Source of the DNA: Chionoecetes opilio
Taxonomy: Eukaryota > Arthropoda > Malacostraca > Decapoda > Majidae
DNA: 64,000 bases
Direction: 5' to 3'
NCBI GenBank assembly: GCA_016584305.1
Contig: JACEEZ010021769.1
Span: 197,501-261,500 of the forward strand
The notes below the pieces were generated by a model. That model was not told the DNA's origin and made no database searches. It was given only the letters and a program-made list of their open reading frames with translations. Below, one piece after another: positions 24,717 to 36,099 of this stretch. The position numbers and the translations under genes are program-made. The first letter of the stretch is position 1. Every line of letters begins with the position of its first letter.

Positions 24717-25289
24717 AACAAGCGGCTTCCCATCCCCAGGCAGAAAATGCAGTCAGAAAGTCTGGGTTTTCTTACATACATATCCATATATTTTCTTACA
24801 TATCCTGTATTTAAGTGACAGTGGTATGTGGATGAAAGAGAATACCGTCCAATGAGGCAAATAACGCGCCATGTGATCCTTGACTGACTGACTACACAGA
24901 TATGGTTGGTGTTGGCGGCGCACATTGTCCCTATGTCGCCGTCAAACATGATCAACACGCAGAATGGGAGCCTCGCAGGAGCTTTGCAGGCCACCCACCT
25001 GCTCTGTCCTCCTCGCAGCCACTGACGTCAAAGGCAGGAAAGTGATATGAGTTAGGAATGTGTTCATAATCAGTGTTGTATTGTGACGCAACTCCCGCGA
25101 TTCCTTTGGTGACTTTTCTGTAAATTATTACTTGAGATCAGAATTAATTCTTGACATTTGAATTGCATGTAGGCAAATTATACTCAATCAATCATGGGGG
25201 GCATACGCCTCGCCCACCCTACGACGCCACTCCCGTGGGTCACCACGCGCGTGACCCCAAGCAGGCTCTCTTCACATACAAATAGTGCA
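24717..25289. other. No gene seen
   Basis: Mixed-composition spacer. 25190-25285 ('catacgcctcgcccacccta') is GC-rich and may be the outer end of the copy-A element. No coding signal. Confidence 0.35.
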
Positions 25290-25759
25290 GCAGATAATCA
25301 TAACAATTGTGCAAATTGTGACTAAAGCATGAAATTTTTACCAGTGTTAGTACATACCATAAGGTTCATTTTCAGATCGGGAGGTAAGTCAGATTTGACC
25401 TATGAGGATAGTGAGAGGTCAATGACCTCAATTACATTGAAATTGTTATTTTTTCACGATTCTGGTGCAGTTTGTCTGTTTTGGGAATCATTAAAAAGGT
25501 ATGTTGCCATGTGTTGGTCCCTTTATCTTCTGGAGAGCCTATTTATACATAATCACAGGATGCAACCATGACTGAACAAGTGCTTTAAATGAGGTCAGTG
25601 ACCTCAGAAAACAAATTTATTGAAATACACATTTAGGTTATTGTGGTGTCCAGAACAGCTTGCATGAAATTGTGTTGTAAGATCATCTGTGCAACCTTAA
25701 TTTTCAATGTGCACTGAGCATAGTCTATAAGCTTAAAGTACAGTGAGGTTAGTTACCTC
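25290..25759. repeat. Inverted-repeat flank of PIN-like copy A with GAGGTCA palindromes
   Basis: 25290-25440 matches, inverted, 36300-36445 ('gactaaagcatgaaattt', 'accagtgttagtacat', 'cagatcgg'). It contains three 15-bp near-palindromes: gaggtcaatgacctc (25415), gaggtcagtgacctc (25591) and gaggttagttacctc (25745), spaced 176 and 154 bp. Such regularly spaced subterminal palindromes are typical of transposase-binding sites (inference). Confidence 0.6.
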
Positions 25760-25855
25760 AGACACATGTATAGTACATACCGGTATATGTAATACACACA
25801 CATTATCCATATAGACGCATAAATATAAAGGTGGCTGATTGCACCTAACAGTCTC

Positions 25856-27821
25856 CCGAACATGCACATAGTGCAGTGCACTTGCAGCGGCCGGTACATC
25901 CCTTCTTGCAGCCGCAGTGGATCAGTTCGTGGCAAGATTTTGATGCCTCTGGTAGTGTCGTCCAAAGAGGCTGCCACCCAGAGGCCTCCTTTGTCCAGCC
26001 CCAGTCAGATGGGATTGGTAACTCTGGATTCAGGACCAGGTTTGGTTCCAGCAGTTGCCCTGGAGAGATGCACGCTTGATGTGCTGCTGGAGTGCTGCCT
26101 GCGTTGGGGGAATGTTTTCTAGAGCCCTAGATTTGTGTGCGAAGAGCTGTTTCCTAGCATCGTTCACTTCCATGGTGTCACTGGTGCGGTCATACATCAG
26201 CACAACGAAGCGCTCCAGCAGTGACATTGACTCCTCACTCACATCACTTGGCATGCGTAAGAGTTCTTCAAAGGCATCAGTCACCTGTGGGAACACTTTC
26301 CAAGTCTCCCAGGCAGTCTTCTTCCCTCTGCCAGCGAAAGAAGACACAGTGTCGCACCCTGTGAGGGCATGGAAGATGGGGAGAGTAGCACATTGTCTTG
26401 GGTTCATGGCGGCAGCCAATTGGTGAACAGCTATGTACCGGAAGTTCGATCCAGTACCAAGAGCTATCCACAGCTCGTCAGGATTGATGTTGTTGAATGA
26501 AGCCACAGCCAGTACCACAACATCAGTATCCACAGTGCGTATGGCCACCTTTCTGATCCCCTTCTGCACAGCATCTGCCACATGTAGAAGCAGGCGAGTG
26601 TCCGCCTCCTCGTGTGAACATGGGACGAGGCTGGTCAAGTCGGACTCGGCAGGAGAGCACAGGACCTCAGTTCCACATGTTGCATACATTTCCTTGCCAT
26701 CTGCTATTGGAAGACGAATGGCCTCTCGTGACAGGAAACCAAAGAGCTCAGTCATGTTTTGATCCACACGAAGGAAGTCCTTCCAGTTCTTAGGCATGAC
26801 GGTAGAGGGATTCACTCTCTTCCTGACGCCCTTGCCCCTCTTCTGTCTGGTCGTGCCTTTCAGGCTGTCAGGTAGATATACATCCCAGACGAGGTCGAGT
26901 CTGTTGACCTTTTCGAGTTGAGTGGAGATGTAAGGTGCAAAGACTGTGTTCACATACTCTTCAAAGGTCTTTGCCGTTACAGGATTGAGCATTTGAACAA
27001 TAGCTGCTCCGTCAAGGATTGTGGCATCAACCCCATGTGCGCTTGTGGTTTCGGGTTGGTCTGATTTCAGGCAGTGTAGTAGATCTGCTTTGACTCCAAC
27101 GCGCAGTTTTCCTCCTGTTGATAATGCTGGTGGGGCTGCCTGGTTCTCGTGGCAGAAGAACTGGTCCAGATCCCCATCACGTGATTGGCAGGCAATATAC
27201 AGCCTCGAGAAGAGACTACAGTCACTCTTCACTGCGGCGAGTTGGATCTGCTGCTTTGACTGCGTCTTGGTCTGTGGCCGACTGAAGAGTGGCAACTTGT
27301 TCTTGGGCAGTTTCTGTAACTGGCTTCGTGCATAGTTTCAGTCTTTCTTCAACAAACTTTGTGTACTGCTCCTCACCAAGGGACTCAATCTTCCTCACAG
27401 TTTCTGCCACTGGGGTGGTTTCCATGATGTCTCTCGTGTCAAGGACCAGTAGATCTTGAGTGTTCTTTAGGAAGGGATTCCCCATCTCTTCAAACACTGC
27501 TATAAGTGCTCTGACATCCTTCATAAAGGCTGCTTGCACTCCAGGCTTCTGGTCATGGTGAAGATGCCCAGTGTCGTGAGCACCGCCATGTCCTCTTGTC
27601 GCCTGCTCTTCAAACTCTGCAATGATCCTGGCTATTTCTGACCCTGCCACCATCCAGCGTCTGAGTGCCCCAGGGTTTCCTGTCAGTCCAATAGCTCCAC
27701 CAGACCCTTTGACCACAGCGTTGTTCTGTTCATGACATTGGTCAATTGCCATGGCAGAGAACTTGTTGCTGGTCTTGTGTACCACAAACACAAGTACAAC
27801 AATTGTGTTAGTACCAGCCAC
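25856..27821 (-). pseudogene. PIN/FEN-like nuclease + Cys-rich protein, copy A (5'-truncated)
   Basis: An uncharacterised protein family known to me from many invertebrate genomes. N-terminal part (27.79-27.3 kb): 'KFSAMAIDQCHEQNNAVVKG', 'GNPGALRRWMVAGSEIARII'. After a frameshift near 27.32 kb a ~420-codon frame holds 'LFSRPQTKTQSKQQIQ', 'DATILDGAAIV', 'RLDLVWDVY', 'SHEEADTRLLLH', 'KVAIRTVDTDVVVLAV' and 'FHALTGCDTVSSFAGRGKK'. The order DG, WD, EAD, DTD, GCD plus a Gly-rich helix-turn is like a PIN/FEN1 nuclease site (inference). A 1-base deletion near 26.04 kb shifts the frame into 'PELPIPSDWGWTKEASGWQP' and the Cys-rich end 'HCGCKKGCTGRCKCTALCAC', a CXC-like zinc/DNA-binding module. The 5' end is cut off at 27.83 kb by the inverted-repeat element starting at 27839. 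Otherwise well preserved. Confidence 0.75.
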
Positions 27822-27838
27822 TACAGTTTACATTCATT

Positions 27839-28840
27839 CGGCCGATTCTTTAAACGTGGACTTCGGCTAACCTAAGACTAACCGTGGCTTTAGACAGGCA
27901 TTTCCGTTTTTTAAACATTTTCCGGGGGGGATTAGTCTTAAGTTGGTCTAAAACTAACGAGAATAGTATTGGAAATGTTATGTGACACCCAGAACCCTGT
28001 CCAACACTTGAGTCTAATGATATTTACGATACTATGCAAATGCCCATGCTAAGACAAATTAACGGTATTGTCAATATTCTGTTTGGCAAAATATGAGTGT
28101 ATACATGCGTCTACTGCAGACTATGAAGCATCTGAAATATTTTTTTAAAGACCGCGTTTGACGCCTTACGAAATCTGGGTTTGTTTATCTCTCCTCGCCC
28201 GCCAAGTCCAGACTATCAGCAATATAATAGTCACTCACTTATACGACTATACAGCAGCACTTGCATTTAATTAATGGAAACAGAGGAGACATTTATTCTC
28301 TTTTTGGTCATAATAGTCTAGTCTACGCTAACAGCGGTTCCTTACATCCCTCTACGGGGAGGCCACGGCAGAAGTCTCCCATTTCCACACATCTATCCAC
28401 CTCATTCTCACATCCTACTGTCCTCTCACTCATGCATGATCTCTCTCTCTCTCTCTCTCACATACTCCAACTATCAACTAAAAAACTAGTCAACTATCAA
28501 CTATCAACTATCAAACTATCAACTATCAACTAGTGATTAAGGCATCATTAGTTGTGCAACTAAATAATAACTATAACATGACCATAACAATCTTGACTCC
28601 CGATAATGGGAAGAGCTATGAAGATCAAGGAAAATGTGGGTAAAAAAGTGAATAAATGAAGAATATAGGTTCATATATGGTATGGTGTGTTTTGTTGTTC
28701 TCGGTAGCAGGGCGCGGAGACAAATGACTCTTCCGCAGCCCGCTCTCCGTCCCCCAATATATGATCTCCCTGGTTCAGGGCTGCCAACCCAAGCGCAGTC
28801 GTGGATCAACATAAGGGGCCTACTCGCGAGGTTTTTACAT
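27839..28840 (+). repeat. Left arm of the 7.3-kb element
   Basis: Matches the inverted right arm through the tip, 'gtctaaaactaacgagaat', 'agaccgcgtttg', the 'tctacggggaggccacggca' block, an AACTATC run (28466-28530), and 'tcttgactcccgataatggg' to 'ggcctactcgcgaggttt'. It also holds a CT run (28439-28460). No gene. Confidence 0.85.
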
Positions 28841-29063
28841 CAAGAATTTTGAAAAAACTTGGTCCATCTTGAATTTATTCTGTCCTCGCGCGCGCTTTGG
28901 AGCATGTTTTCGGACTCGACATGGTCCATATTCAAGGTTGCTCCAGAGGTGTTTTCGATATTCAAGTGCACCTTGAATAAAATGGCGTCTTCCTCCGCAT
29001 CTTTACAAGTCCCACACTACGGACATTATCTCCCTCGAAATGCAAGTACCGTGTAAGATTAGG
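28841..29063. other. Interior of the 7.3-kb element, no gene
   Basis: Short TTGGTCCATCTTGAA / ATGGTCCATATTCAA words repeat here (28858, 28920) and again at 33.13 kb inverted ('ccaagtttggaccaaaat'). The rest is unrecognised. Confidence 0.4.
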
Positions 29064-29440
29064 ACATTAAACAAATAGAAGGAAGTGTGTTAGGTGTGGC
29101 AGGAGAAGCACATATGTAGATACCCGGGTAAACATTAGTGAAACATGAAATATCGGTACGCTATTAATCTGTGGCTTGGAGGTCCTGTTCGATATTTTAA
29201 TTGTTCCATATGTGACTTGTTATGGAAGATGAGATGCTTAAATAAGTTGAATGAAGTGAGTTAGGTGTCATAGATGAAGTACACTTAGGAAATACTGGCG
29301 TGAATATCACATAGACACGAAATTAGAGCTCCATGTTATTGTGTGTTTTGGAAGGCTCTCAGGCGACAATGAAATTGTATGAAAGTGACTTTTTATGGGT
29401 GATGACGGCTTTAAATAAGGTGAATGAAGTGAGTTAGGTC
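29064..29440. repeat. ~172-bp degenerate tandem repeat
   Basis: Units start near 29064, 29236 and 29410 with 'gaa.gaagtg.gttaggt' followed by 'aga.gaa..aca'. Two full diverged units and part of a third. Confidence 0.55.
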
Positions 29441-29469
29441 CGTAAGGAGAAACAGACATTGTGAACACG

Positions 29470-30187
29470 ATAACTGGAACTGTTCCCACCGTAGGCGAGT
29501 GTTCCAATTTTTGGTAATTTGGTACTTTCAACCAATAAAGTAAGAGGTTGAAAGTACTCTTTTCCTATGTATTTTGATGCGTTAAGAATGATGATCGCAC
29601 TCAAAGTCGTTGAAAATGCATCATATTGCAGTTATCTCGCCTTTTTCTCTGCTTTAGGTTAGACTTCTCGACCAACGCCCAGGTTAGGTTAGTGAACTAG
29701 CGGGGGGGGTCCGGGCGCCCGCTCCCCCCAGTTGTGTTAGGTTAAATAACCAATGTCCATGTACTGTATTAAACTGGTTTAAATGTTGAAATTTTTCGAG
29801 GAATAGGTAAGTAATTCCCGTAGACTTTATCAGTTATTTTATTTTTGTATATTTCCGGGCTTATGTTATTCCGTAGAGTGTTTACCGGATACATCTTACG
29901 TCATCCACATAATATACTATCAGTACAAAACTACTAGTTGCCATTTTCCCCGCCCAAAACCCCGCGTTCCCGACGGGTCCCCAGGTTTGTTATGAAGGGG
30001 GAGATAACTGCAAAATAAGGCATTTCCGAAGTTTTTAAAGTGACCATCAGTCTTAACACATCATAATACATGGAAAAGAGTAATTTTGACTTCATACTCA
30101 ATTACTGGTTGAAAGTACAAATTTAACCAATTTTTCACGTCCGGCAATGTTCCTATTTTCGGCGACAGTTCCAATTACTGATCTTGA
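29470..30187. mobile_element. Foldback MITE-like inverted repeat
   Basis: 29470-29650 ('gataactggaactgttccc', 'gtactttcaaccaataa', 'gcagttatctcgcc') is inverted at 29985-30187 ('gggggagataactgcaaaat', 'ttgaaagtacaaattt', 'acagttccaattactgatc'). A ~330-bp loop holds AGGTT-type repeats and a G/C run at 29700-29742. No TSD is clear. Confidence 0.65.
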
Positions 30188-31282
30188 TATTACAGGACCC
30201 AATATTTACATGTAATCATCTTTTACCCGTGTTTCTGCATTTAGAGATGAAATACCATCAATAGCTTGCAATGCTTAGTAAGGTAAGGTTAGGTTAGGTG
30301 ACAAATGTCAAGGTTAGGTTAGTGAATGAATGAATAGTTATCCCTATTTGTATAAGACATAACACTTGAATACTTCTCGCCAATCAGGGAGTACGATGGG
30401 CGGCAGGATCGCAGACCAATCAGCTTTATCCGTAACAGGCAATGGATCTCCTGGATCCCCATAGAGCAGATTTGCCTGTGACCCAAATTCCTCTGAAGAT
30501 GCCCACGGGCCAAAACTAAATTGGAATAAAGTACTTGTTTCTTAGGCCATGTTTCCCTTTATCCTCTGCTATGATTCCACTGCGACACAAGTGCCTCCCC
30601 AACTTCATTCACTTATTTCTGTGTGCAGTCCTTCCCTAAGATGAGTTACTTCCTCGTCAGGGAATTTAATTGGGAATGGTATCTTTATAAAGTGAACACT
30701 CTGATTATCATGGGAAGACCCGGGAAATCCTATCATTAATGTAAATAAACTTATTTGAACTGTCACGTGGCCATCAAAAGGCCTCATCATGTCTCATCGC
30801 CATGGTTTGTTATAATGGACGAGAACTACGCGGTCGCTACCGCCGTCAGCACAGACTTTACAGGCCTCACAGCTTACTTTTTCTCTATTATTTTCGGTTT
30901 AGTATATTGTGCAATAGTTATTCACTTCCGGAAACCAAAAATATAACTTATTTTTATATAATAATTGCTGAGTTAAGTTACGTTTAGTTTTGGTTAGGTT
31001 AGATTTAGGTTATATGTTAAGGTTTGGTTTAGGTTATGTTAGGCTTAAGGTAGTTTTGGGTTAGGTTTTGTTGAGCTATTTAGGTTAAAAAAAACTGATT
31101 TGATGGTGCGCGATTGCCCGGGTGGTTGGCGCCGCCAACTTCTGCGGAATATTTCCCATTAAAATACCTCCATCAGAAAAAGTACTACTTTTATGCAAGG
31201 AAAACCTAGTCAGTATCTCGGAAAATGAGCGGGCAGTCCTCCTCCATTTTTACCAAGCCGTGTGCTGCCATGGGAGTGTCTC
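30188..31282. repeat. TTAGGT-rich interstitial repeat
   Basis: Pentameric GGTTA/TTAGG words at 30278-30320 and 30985-31085 resemble degenerate arthropod telomere repeats. The stretch between shows no coding exon, though open frames of ~60 codons occur by chance. Confidence 0.55.
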
Positions 31283-31515
31283 TACCGAAATACACCGAAA
31301 TACATACCACATACGGTATATTTGGGTATGTGTTTGGATGTATTTCGGTATTAAGAGTTAATACCGAAATACACCAAAATACGTTTTTGAAATATATGTA
31401 CAGTATACTCTTTATACCATATTTTGGTATTGAGACATAATACATACATAGAAATGCGTCTTTCTGTATCTTTTTATATATTTCGGTATGTTTTCAGGGT
31501 TATTTCGGTATGTTT
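31283..31515. repeat. TACCGAAATAC / GTATTTCGGTA degenerate array
   Basis: About ten copies of 'taccgaaataca' or its complement in both orientations, making an array prone to hairpins. It interrupts what would be a continuation of the inner left arm. Confidence 0.7.
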
Positions 31516-31519
31516 CGGT

Positions 31520-32970
31520 ATGGGGAGTTTTCTAATAAGCTCACGCTCAAGCCTGTCTCTCAGGCTGTCACATCCTCTGCTCTGTGAGGCTGAATGATCT
31601 ATCATTTACCGTAAATTCTCTGTACTTCTTTGGGACATATCAGAATTACCCTTCAATACAACAACTGAAACAGTTCTTAATAAAAAATGTAGTTTATCAT
31701 TTTATTTGTCTACACTTGATGAAAATATTGGCAAAACAATTGAATACTTGAAAACTCAATCTTTAAAAATCGTCTTTTCATAAAAAAAACACAAGTTCAA
31801 GCAGAATGAGGCTTCAGGAAATATCTACTTGTATGTAAGCATTTACCAAGTACCTATTTTGGGTGTATATGTCTCTCTTACGACGAACATTTAACCAAGA
31901 AGTAATTTAAGTGCTTGGCACCTCAACGAACAGTCCTCTATCGAAGACAATACATGGTCTTGTTTACTATTTCCCCCGCCGCGAACTCTAAGCCCCTCCA
32001 CCTCAATCTTTCCCCTGAATCAATCAATCAACCCTTCCCTCTGAATACCCTATGTCCTCTGGTTTATCCTATTGTAACGAAGGAGGGTGGGGGCAACCCA
32101 CCCCTCTCAAACTTCGTCACACTAACGGCTCGGGGCTATGGAGGAGACGGAAAGGACTGCAAGGAGACATTTACTGTTGTGCACGGCTTTATTACCCCAA
32201 CTACTACTACCCACAGTACATAGTGACTGCACGTCTGTCACGTAACTACACGCGCCTCTCCGCTCCGCCCCAACACAACACAAGTCACAGTCAAAGCACG
32301 AAATAAGGAGACGAAAGTCTTCTTTATGTGGGAAACGGTATGTGGGAGCGGATGCCACGAATATTCCAGTAGAGGATAGAGAGTGTGATGAGATAAGCGG
32401 GTGATGATAATTAGGATGACATGTAGCCTGTGGTATTGAGAGGTTAGGAGTATCAGTGATATGAGCTGTGAGGTAAGGACGCGGCGGCGCTGAGCTGTCC
32501 ATCCCCGTGTCGTGTCAACAGGAAAGTGGGTGATAGCAGATCCTGCCGGCGGGATGGTTTCTGTGGAGATGCTGAACGCCACACTCTGTTTTGGTTAAAT
32601 GTTCGTCGTAAGAGAGACATATACACCCAAAATAAGTACTCAGTGAATGCTTACATACAAGTAGATATTTCCTGAAGCCTCATTCTGCTTGAACTTGTGT
32701 TTTTTTTATGAAAAGACCATTTTTAAAGATTGAGTTTTCAAGTATTCAATTGTTTTGCCAATATTTTCACCAAGTGCAGACAAATAAAATGATAAACTAC
32801 ATTTTTTATTAAGAACTGTTTCAGTTGTTGTATTGAAGGATAATTCTGATATGTCCCAAAGAAGTACAGAGAATTTACGGTAAATGATAGATCATTCAGC
32901 CTCACAGAGCAGAGGATGTGAGATGCGCGAGAGACACCTGGCGGTTTAGCTTCGAAAACTCCCCCCCCCC
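31520..32970. repeat. Inner inverted pair of the 7.3-kb element
   Basis: 31520-31897 and 32593-32970 are inverted copies ('tacgacgaacatttaac', 'gatagatcattcagcctc' and the text between). The 31898-32592 loop is GC-richer, with no recognised domain; frames inside are Ser/His/Pro-rich and unconvincing. Confidence 0.75.
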
Positions 32971-33203
32971 ATTAAAGAGACCGCTGCCATGGCGAAGTCA
33001 TTATCAGCTGGATGAGGCAAAAGGGTTTGTTTACATATGGCGCCGGACAAAAGGCTTCCGCTGGGTGCCTCCCAATCTCCCAACTCAAGTTCAAGTTTTA
33101 GATCGTATTCGACCGTACTCGCGACACACCAAGTTTGGACCAAAATGATTTCTTCATACCAACATCACTTTGGTATGAGAAACCTCGCGAGTAGCCCCCT
33201 ATA

Positions 33204-33566
33204 GGACCATGTTAGCTCGCGCTGCTGGCGTCTAAAGCACGCGTTCTTGGCATTGGTACTACTTGAGTCTAACATGGAAGCTCCACGTTAGACTCTCCCT
33301 AGTCCATGTTTAAAAAAGCGGCCGATTGGCATCAATATTTGATATGTTGAAGCATAGACCACTGTATACCTGGACTGTTCACGCGACAATGTTTTGAATT
33401 GCGGGGCTGCATAGGGGCCTGCGGGGCGCCCGACAAGGAGATATACGGCCGCTTTTTTAAACATGGACTAGGGAGAGTCTAACGTGGAGCTTCCATGTTA
33501 GACTCAAGTGGTACCAATGCCAAGAACGCGTGCTTTAGACACCAGCAGCAAGAGCTAACATGGTCT
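33204..33566. mobile_element. ~361-bp inverted-repeat element in the right arm
   Basis: 33204-33325 and 33447-33566 are near-perfect inverted copies: 'ggaccatgttagct' tips, 'gcacgcgttcttggcattgg', 'tgagtctaacatggaagctc', ending in 'tttaaaaaagcggccg' at the loop. The left arm of the host element lacks it and reads straight through (28813-28822), so it is an insertion. It shares CGGCCG and 'ttaaac.tggact' words with the host element's own tip. Confidence 0.75.
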
Positions 33567-35167
33567 TATGTTGATCCACGACTGCGCTTGGGTTGGTAGC
33601 CCTGAACCAGGGAGATCATATATTGGGGGACGGAGGGCGGAAGAGTCATTTGTCTCCGCGCCCTGCTACCGAGAACAAACAAAACACACATACCATATTG
33701 AACCGATATTCTTCATTTATTCACTTTTTTACCCACATTTTCCTTGATCTTCATAGCTCTTCCCATTATCGGGAGTCAAGATTGTCATGGTCATGTTATA
33801 GTTATTATTTAGTTGCACAACTAATGATTAATCACTACCGTAGATAACAGTGAAGTCGCCACCTGCAGTGAAGTCGCCAGGCGCCAAATATTACGAATTA
33901 TAGCATCACTACTGATTTATGTGCCACTGAAGATGTTATACAGTAGTTTATATCATGGCTGTATAATCTACCCTGTTTCAGCGTTGTTTTATGCTTTGTA
34001 TCTGCAAATATAACTGTTGCGCATTTTGCTTCTCACGTTTTTCTTCGCGCGATGACAGACAGTAAACAGTAGCTTTTCGGGCGACAAGACGCAGACTTGC
34101 CAGATCTTTCAAACTTTAATAGAATTTATTTTCACGTTGGCAGAGGAATTTTTATATATCCAAGCATCTTCCGCAGCTAATATATATAGAGACTTATTTT
34201 ACTTTACCTCTAATTTCCCTGAATTCCCCAGAGTGGCGACTCAACTGTTGGGTTAAAATACTAGCTGGCGACTTTACTGTAGTAGGTATAGTGAGGTCGC
34301 CACTCGTTTTATTTTTGTAATTTGTTCATTTATACCCCTACTATGACACAGATGAAGACACAAAATGACACAGACTTTCCAGATAGACCCTTCTAACTTT
34401 CCTGAAATCAGGATGTACAAATGTAAGTTTTAAGCCCACCACCACGTCTGTAAATAACAAAGAAACGTAAAACTGGCGACTTACTGTTATCTACGGTAGT
34501 GATATTTGATATTTGACTAGTTTTTTAGTTGATAGTTGGAGAATGGGGAGAGGAAAAAGGATCATGCATGAGTGAGAGGACAGTAGGATGTGAAAATGAG
34601 GTGGATAGATGTGTGGAAATGGGAGACTTCTGCCGTGGCCTCCCCGTAGAGGGATGTAAGGAAAACCCCTGTTAGCGTAGACTAGAATATTTTTGACCAA
34701 AAAAGGAATAAATGTCTCCTCTGTTTCCCCTTAATTAAATGCAAGTGCTGCTGTATAGTCGTATAAGTGAGTTACTATTATATTGCTGATAGTCTGGGCT
34801 CGGCGGGCGAGGAGAGAAAAAACAAACCCATATTTTGTAGGGCGCCAAACGCGGTCTTTAAAAAAATATTTCAGATGCTTCATGTCTGCAGTAGACGCAT
34901 GTATACACTCATATTTTGCCAAACAGAATATTGACAATCCCGTTAATTTGTCTTAGCATGGGCATTTGCATAGTATCGTAAATATCATTAGCCCTCCAGT
35001 GTTGGACAGGGTTCTGGGTGTCCATAACATTTCCAATACTATTCTCTTAGTTTTAGACCAACTTAAGACTAATCCCCCCCGGAAAATGTTTAGAAAAAAC
35101 GGAATGCCTGTCTAAGCCACGGTTAGTCTTAGGTTAGCCTAAGTCCACGTTGTTAAAGAATCGGCCG
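33567..35167 (-). repeat. Right arm of the 7.3-kb element
   Basis: Inverted copy of 27839-28820, interrupted by a TA-flanked MITE (33838-34496). Confidence 0.85.
33838..34496. mobile_element. TA-flanked MITE (CCGTAGATAACAG ends), copy 1
   Basis: Terminal inverted repeats 'ccgtagataacagtgaagtc' are flanked by TA on both sides (33836-33837, 34497-34498), as for Tc1/mariner-type MITEs. A second copy is at 62732-63207 and a 3' fragment at 5222-5296. The empty site is visible in the opposite arm near 28.54 kb. No coding capacity. Confidence 0.85.
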
Positions 35168-35179
35168 ATAGATAGAGGT

Positions 35180-35935
35180 TTATGGACTATCATATAGACC
35201 GGTTTATCAGTATATATGATATACTGTAATCTTGTATGTTTGTTATATAATATTTAAAAATAAAAAACAGTAAAAAAACACGCGAAAGAAATGAAAGATT
35301 ACGCGACCTTTTAAAAAGAAATTTTGCATTCCACTCAACTCTTTGCCATTTAAAAAATTTTGGGCGAGTCAACTTTTATTCATGAAGGTATCAATAGAAG
35401 CCAATTTATTAGCTTTCCATTGCTATATTCGTTATCTGATAATTAATTAAAACATGCATAAATTTTAGCGTTAATAAATAAAAAAAAATCATCATCGGGT
35501 AATTTTCCCGATTGATAGGTTATTTATTTACTTATATATTTCGTTTTCTGATAAATAATTTTAGTACCATGTATAAATTTAGCGTTTGACTAAATAAATA
35601 ACCTCATCAATCGGGAAAAAATTACCCTTTGATGATTTTATTTATTTTATTAACGCTAGTTTATGCTGTTCAAATTTTAATTATCAGAAAACGAAATATA
35701 CCCAAGGGAAAGCTTACTAAAATGCGCTTCTATTGATACCCTTCATGATAAAAGTTGACTCCCAAATTTTTAAATGGCGAAGAGTTAAGTGAATATTAAT
35801 TTCATGCATATTTCTTCAGAGTCTCGTAATCGCATTTCTTTAGCCGTGTTTTACTGTTTTTTATTTGATAATTTAAGAACAAACATTTAAAAGATACAGT
35901 ATATCATATATACTGATAAACCAAAGTCATTGATC
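35180..35935. repeat. Foldback element, copy 2
   Basis: Matches the core of copy 1 (20.82-21.58 kb), including 'tatcatatagacc' ends, the double 'atcgggtaattttcc' palindromes and the 'gcttctattgatacccttca' segment. Many single-base losses and homopolymer changes relative to copy 1. Confidence 0.8.
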
Positions 35936-36099
35936 GTATATTTTTATAGATATATTTTATATTATATAATATATATATATATAGTATTTTATATATATTT
36001 AATTAATATAAATATATATATTATATATTGAATCCGAGGCGGCCCTCCGGACTTCAGCCCTTTGCGGGGGGCCGATATTCCGTGCGCAGCCCCGGTAAG
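35936..36099. repeat. AT-rich array and GC-rich repeat end
   Basis: Degenerate (AT)n to about 36030, then 'ggcggccctccggacttcag', related to 5158-5210. Confidence 0.6.

Larger units (their letters stand above)
27839..35167. mobile_element. 7.3-kb element with ~1-kb inverted arms
   Basis: Both ends start CGGCCGATTCTTTAA (left 27839, right inverted from 35167) and continue as matching inverted arms: 27839-28840 against 33567-33835 plus 34499-35167. Within the interior a second inverted pair, 31520-31897 and 32593-32970, brackets a ~700-bp loop. The right arm carries two younger insertions (33204-33566 and 33838-34496) that the left arm lacks. No transposase frame was found inside, so it looks like a non-autonomous foldback or MULE-like element. 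I found no clear TSD ('tacattcatt' left, 'atagatagag' right). It truncates PIN-like copy A. Confidence 0.75.

Noticed and set aside
27839..35167. Mutator-like element with 9-bp TSD
   Set aside because: I compared the 10 bases outside each end ('tacattcatt', 'atagatagag') and they do not match, so superfamily assignment was withheld.
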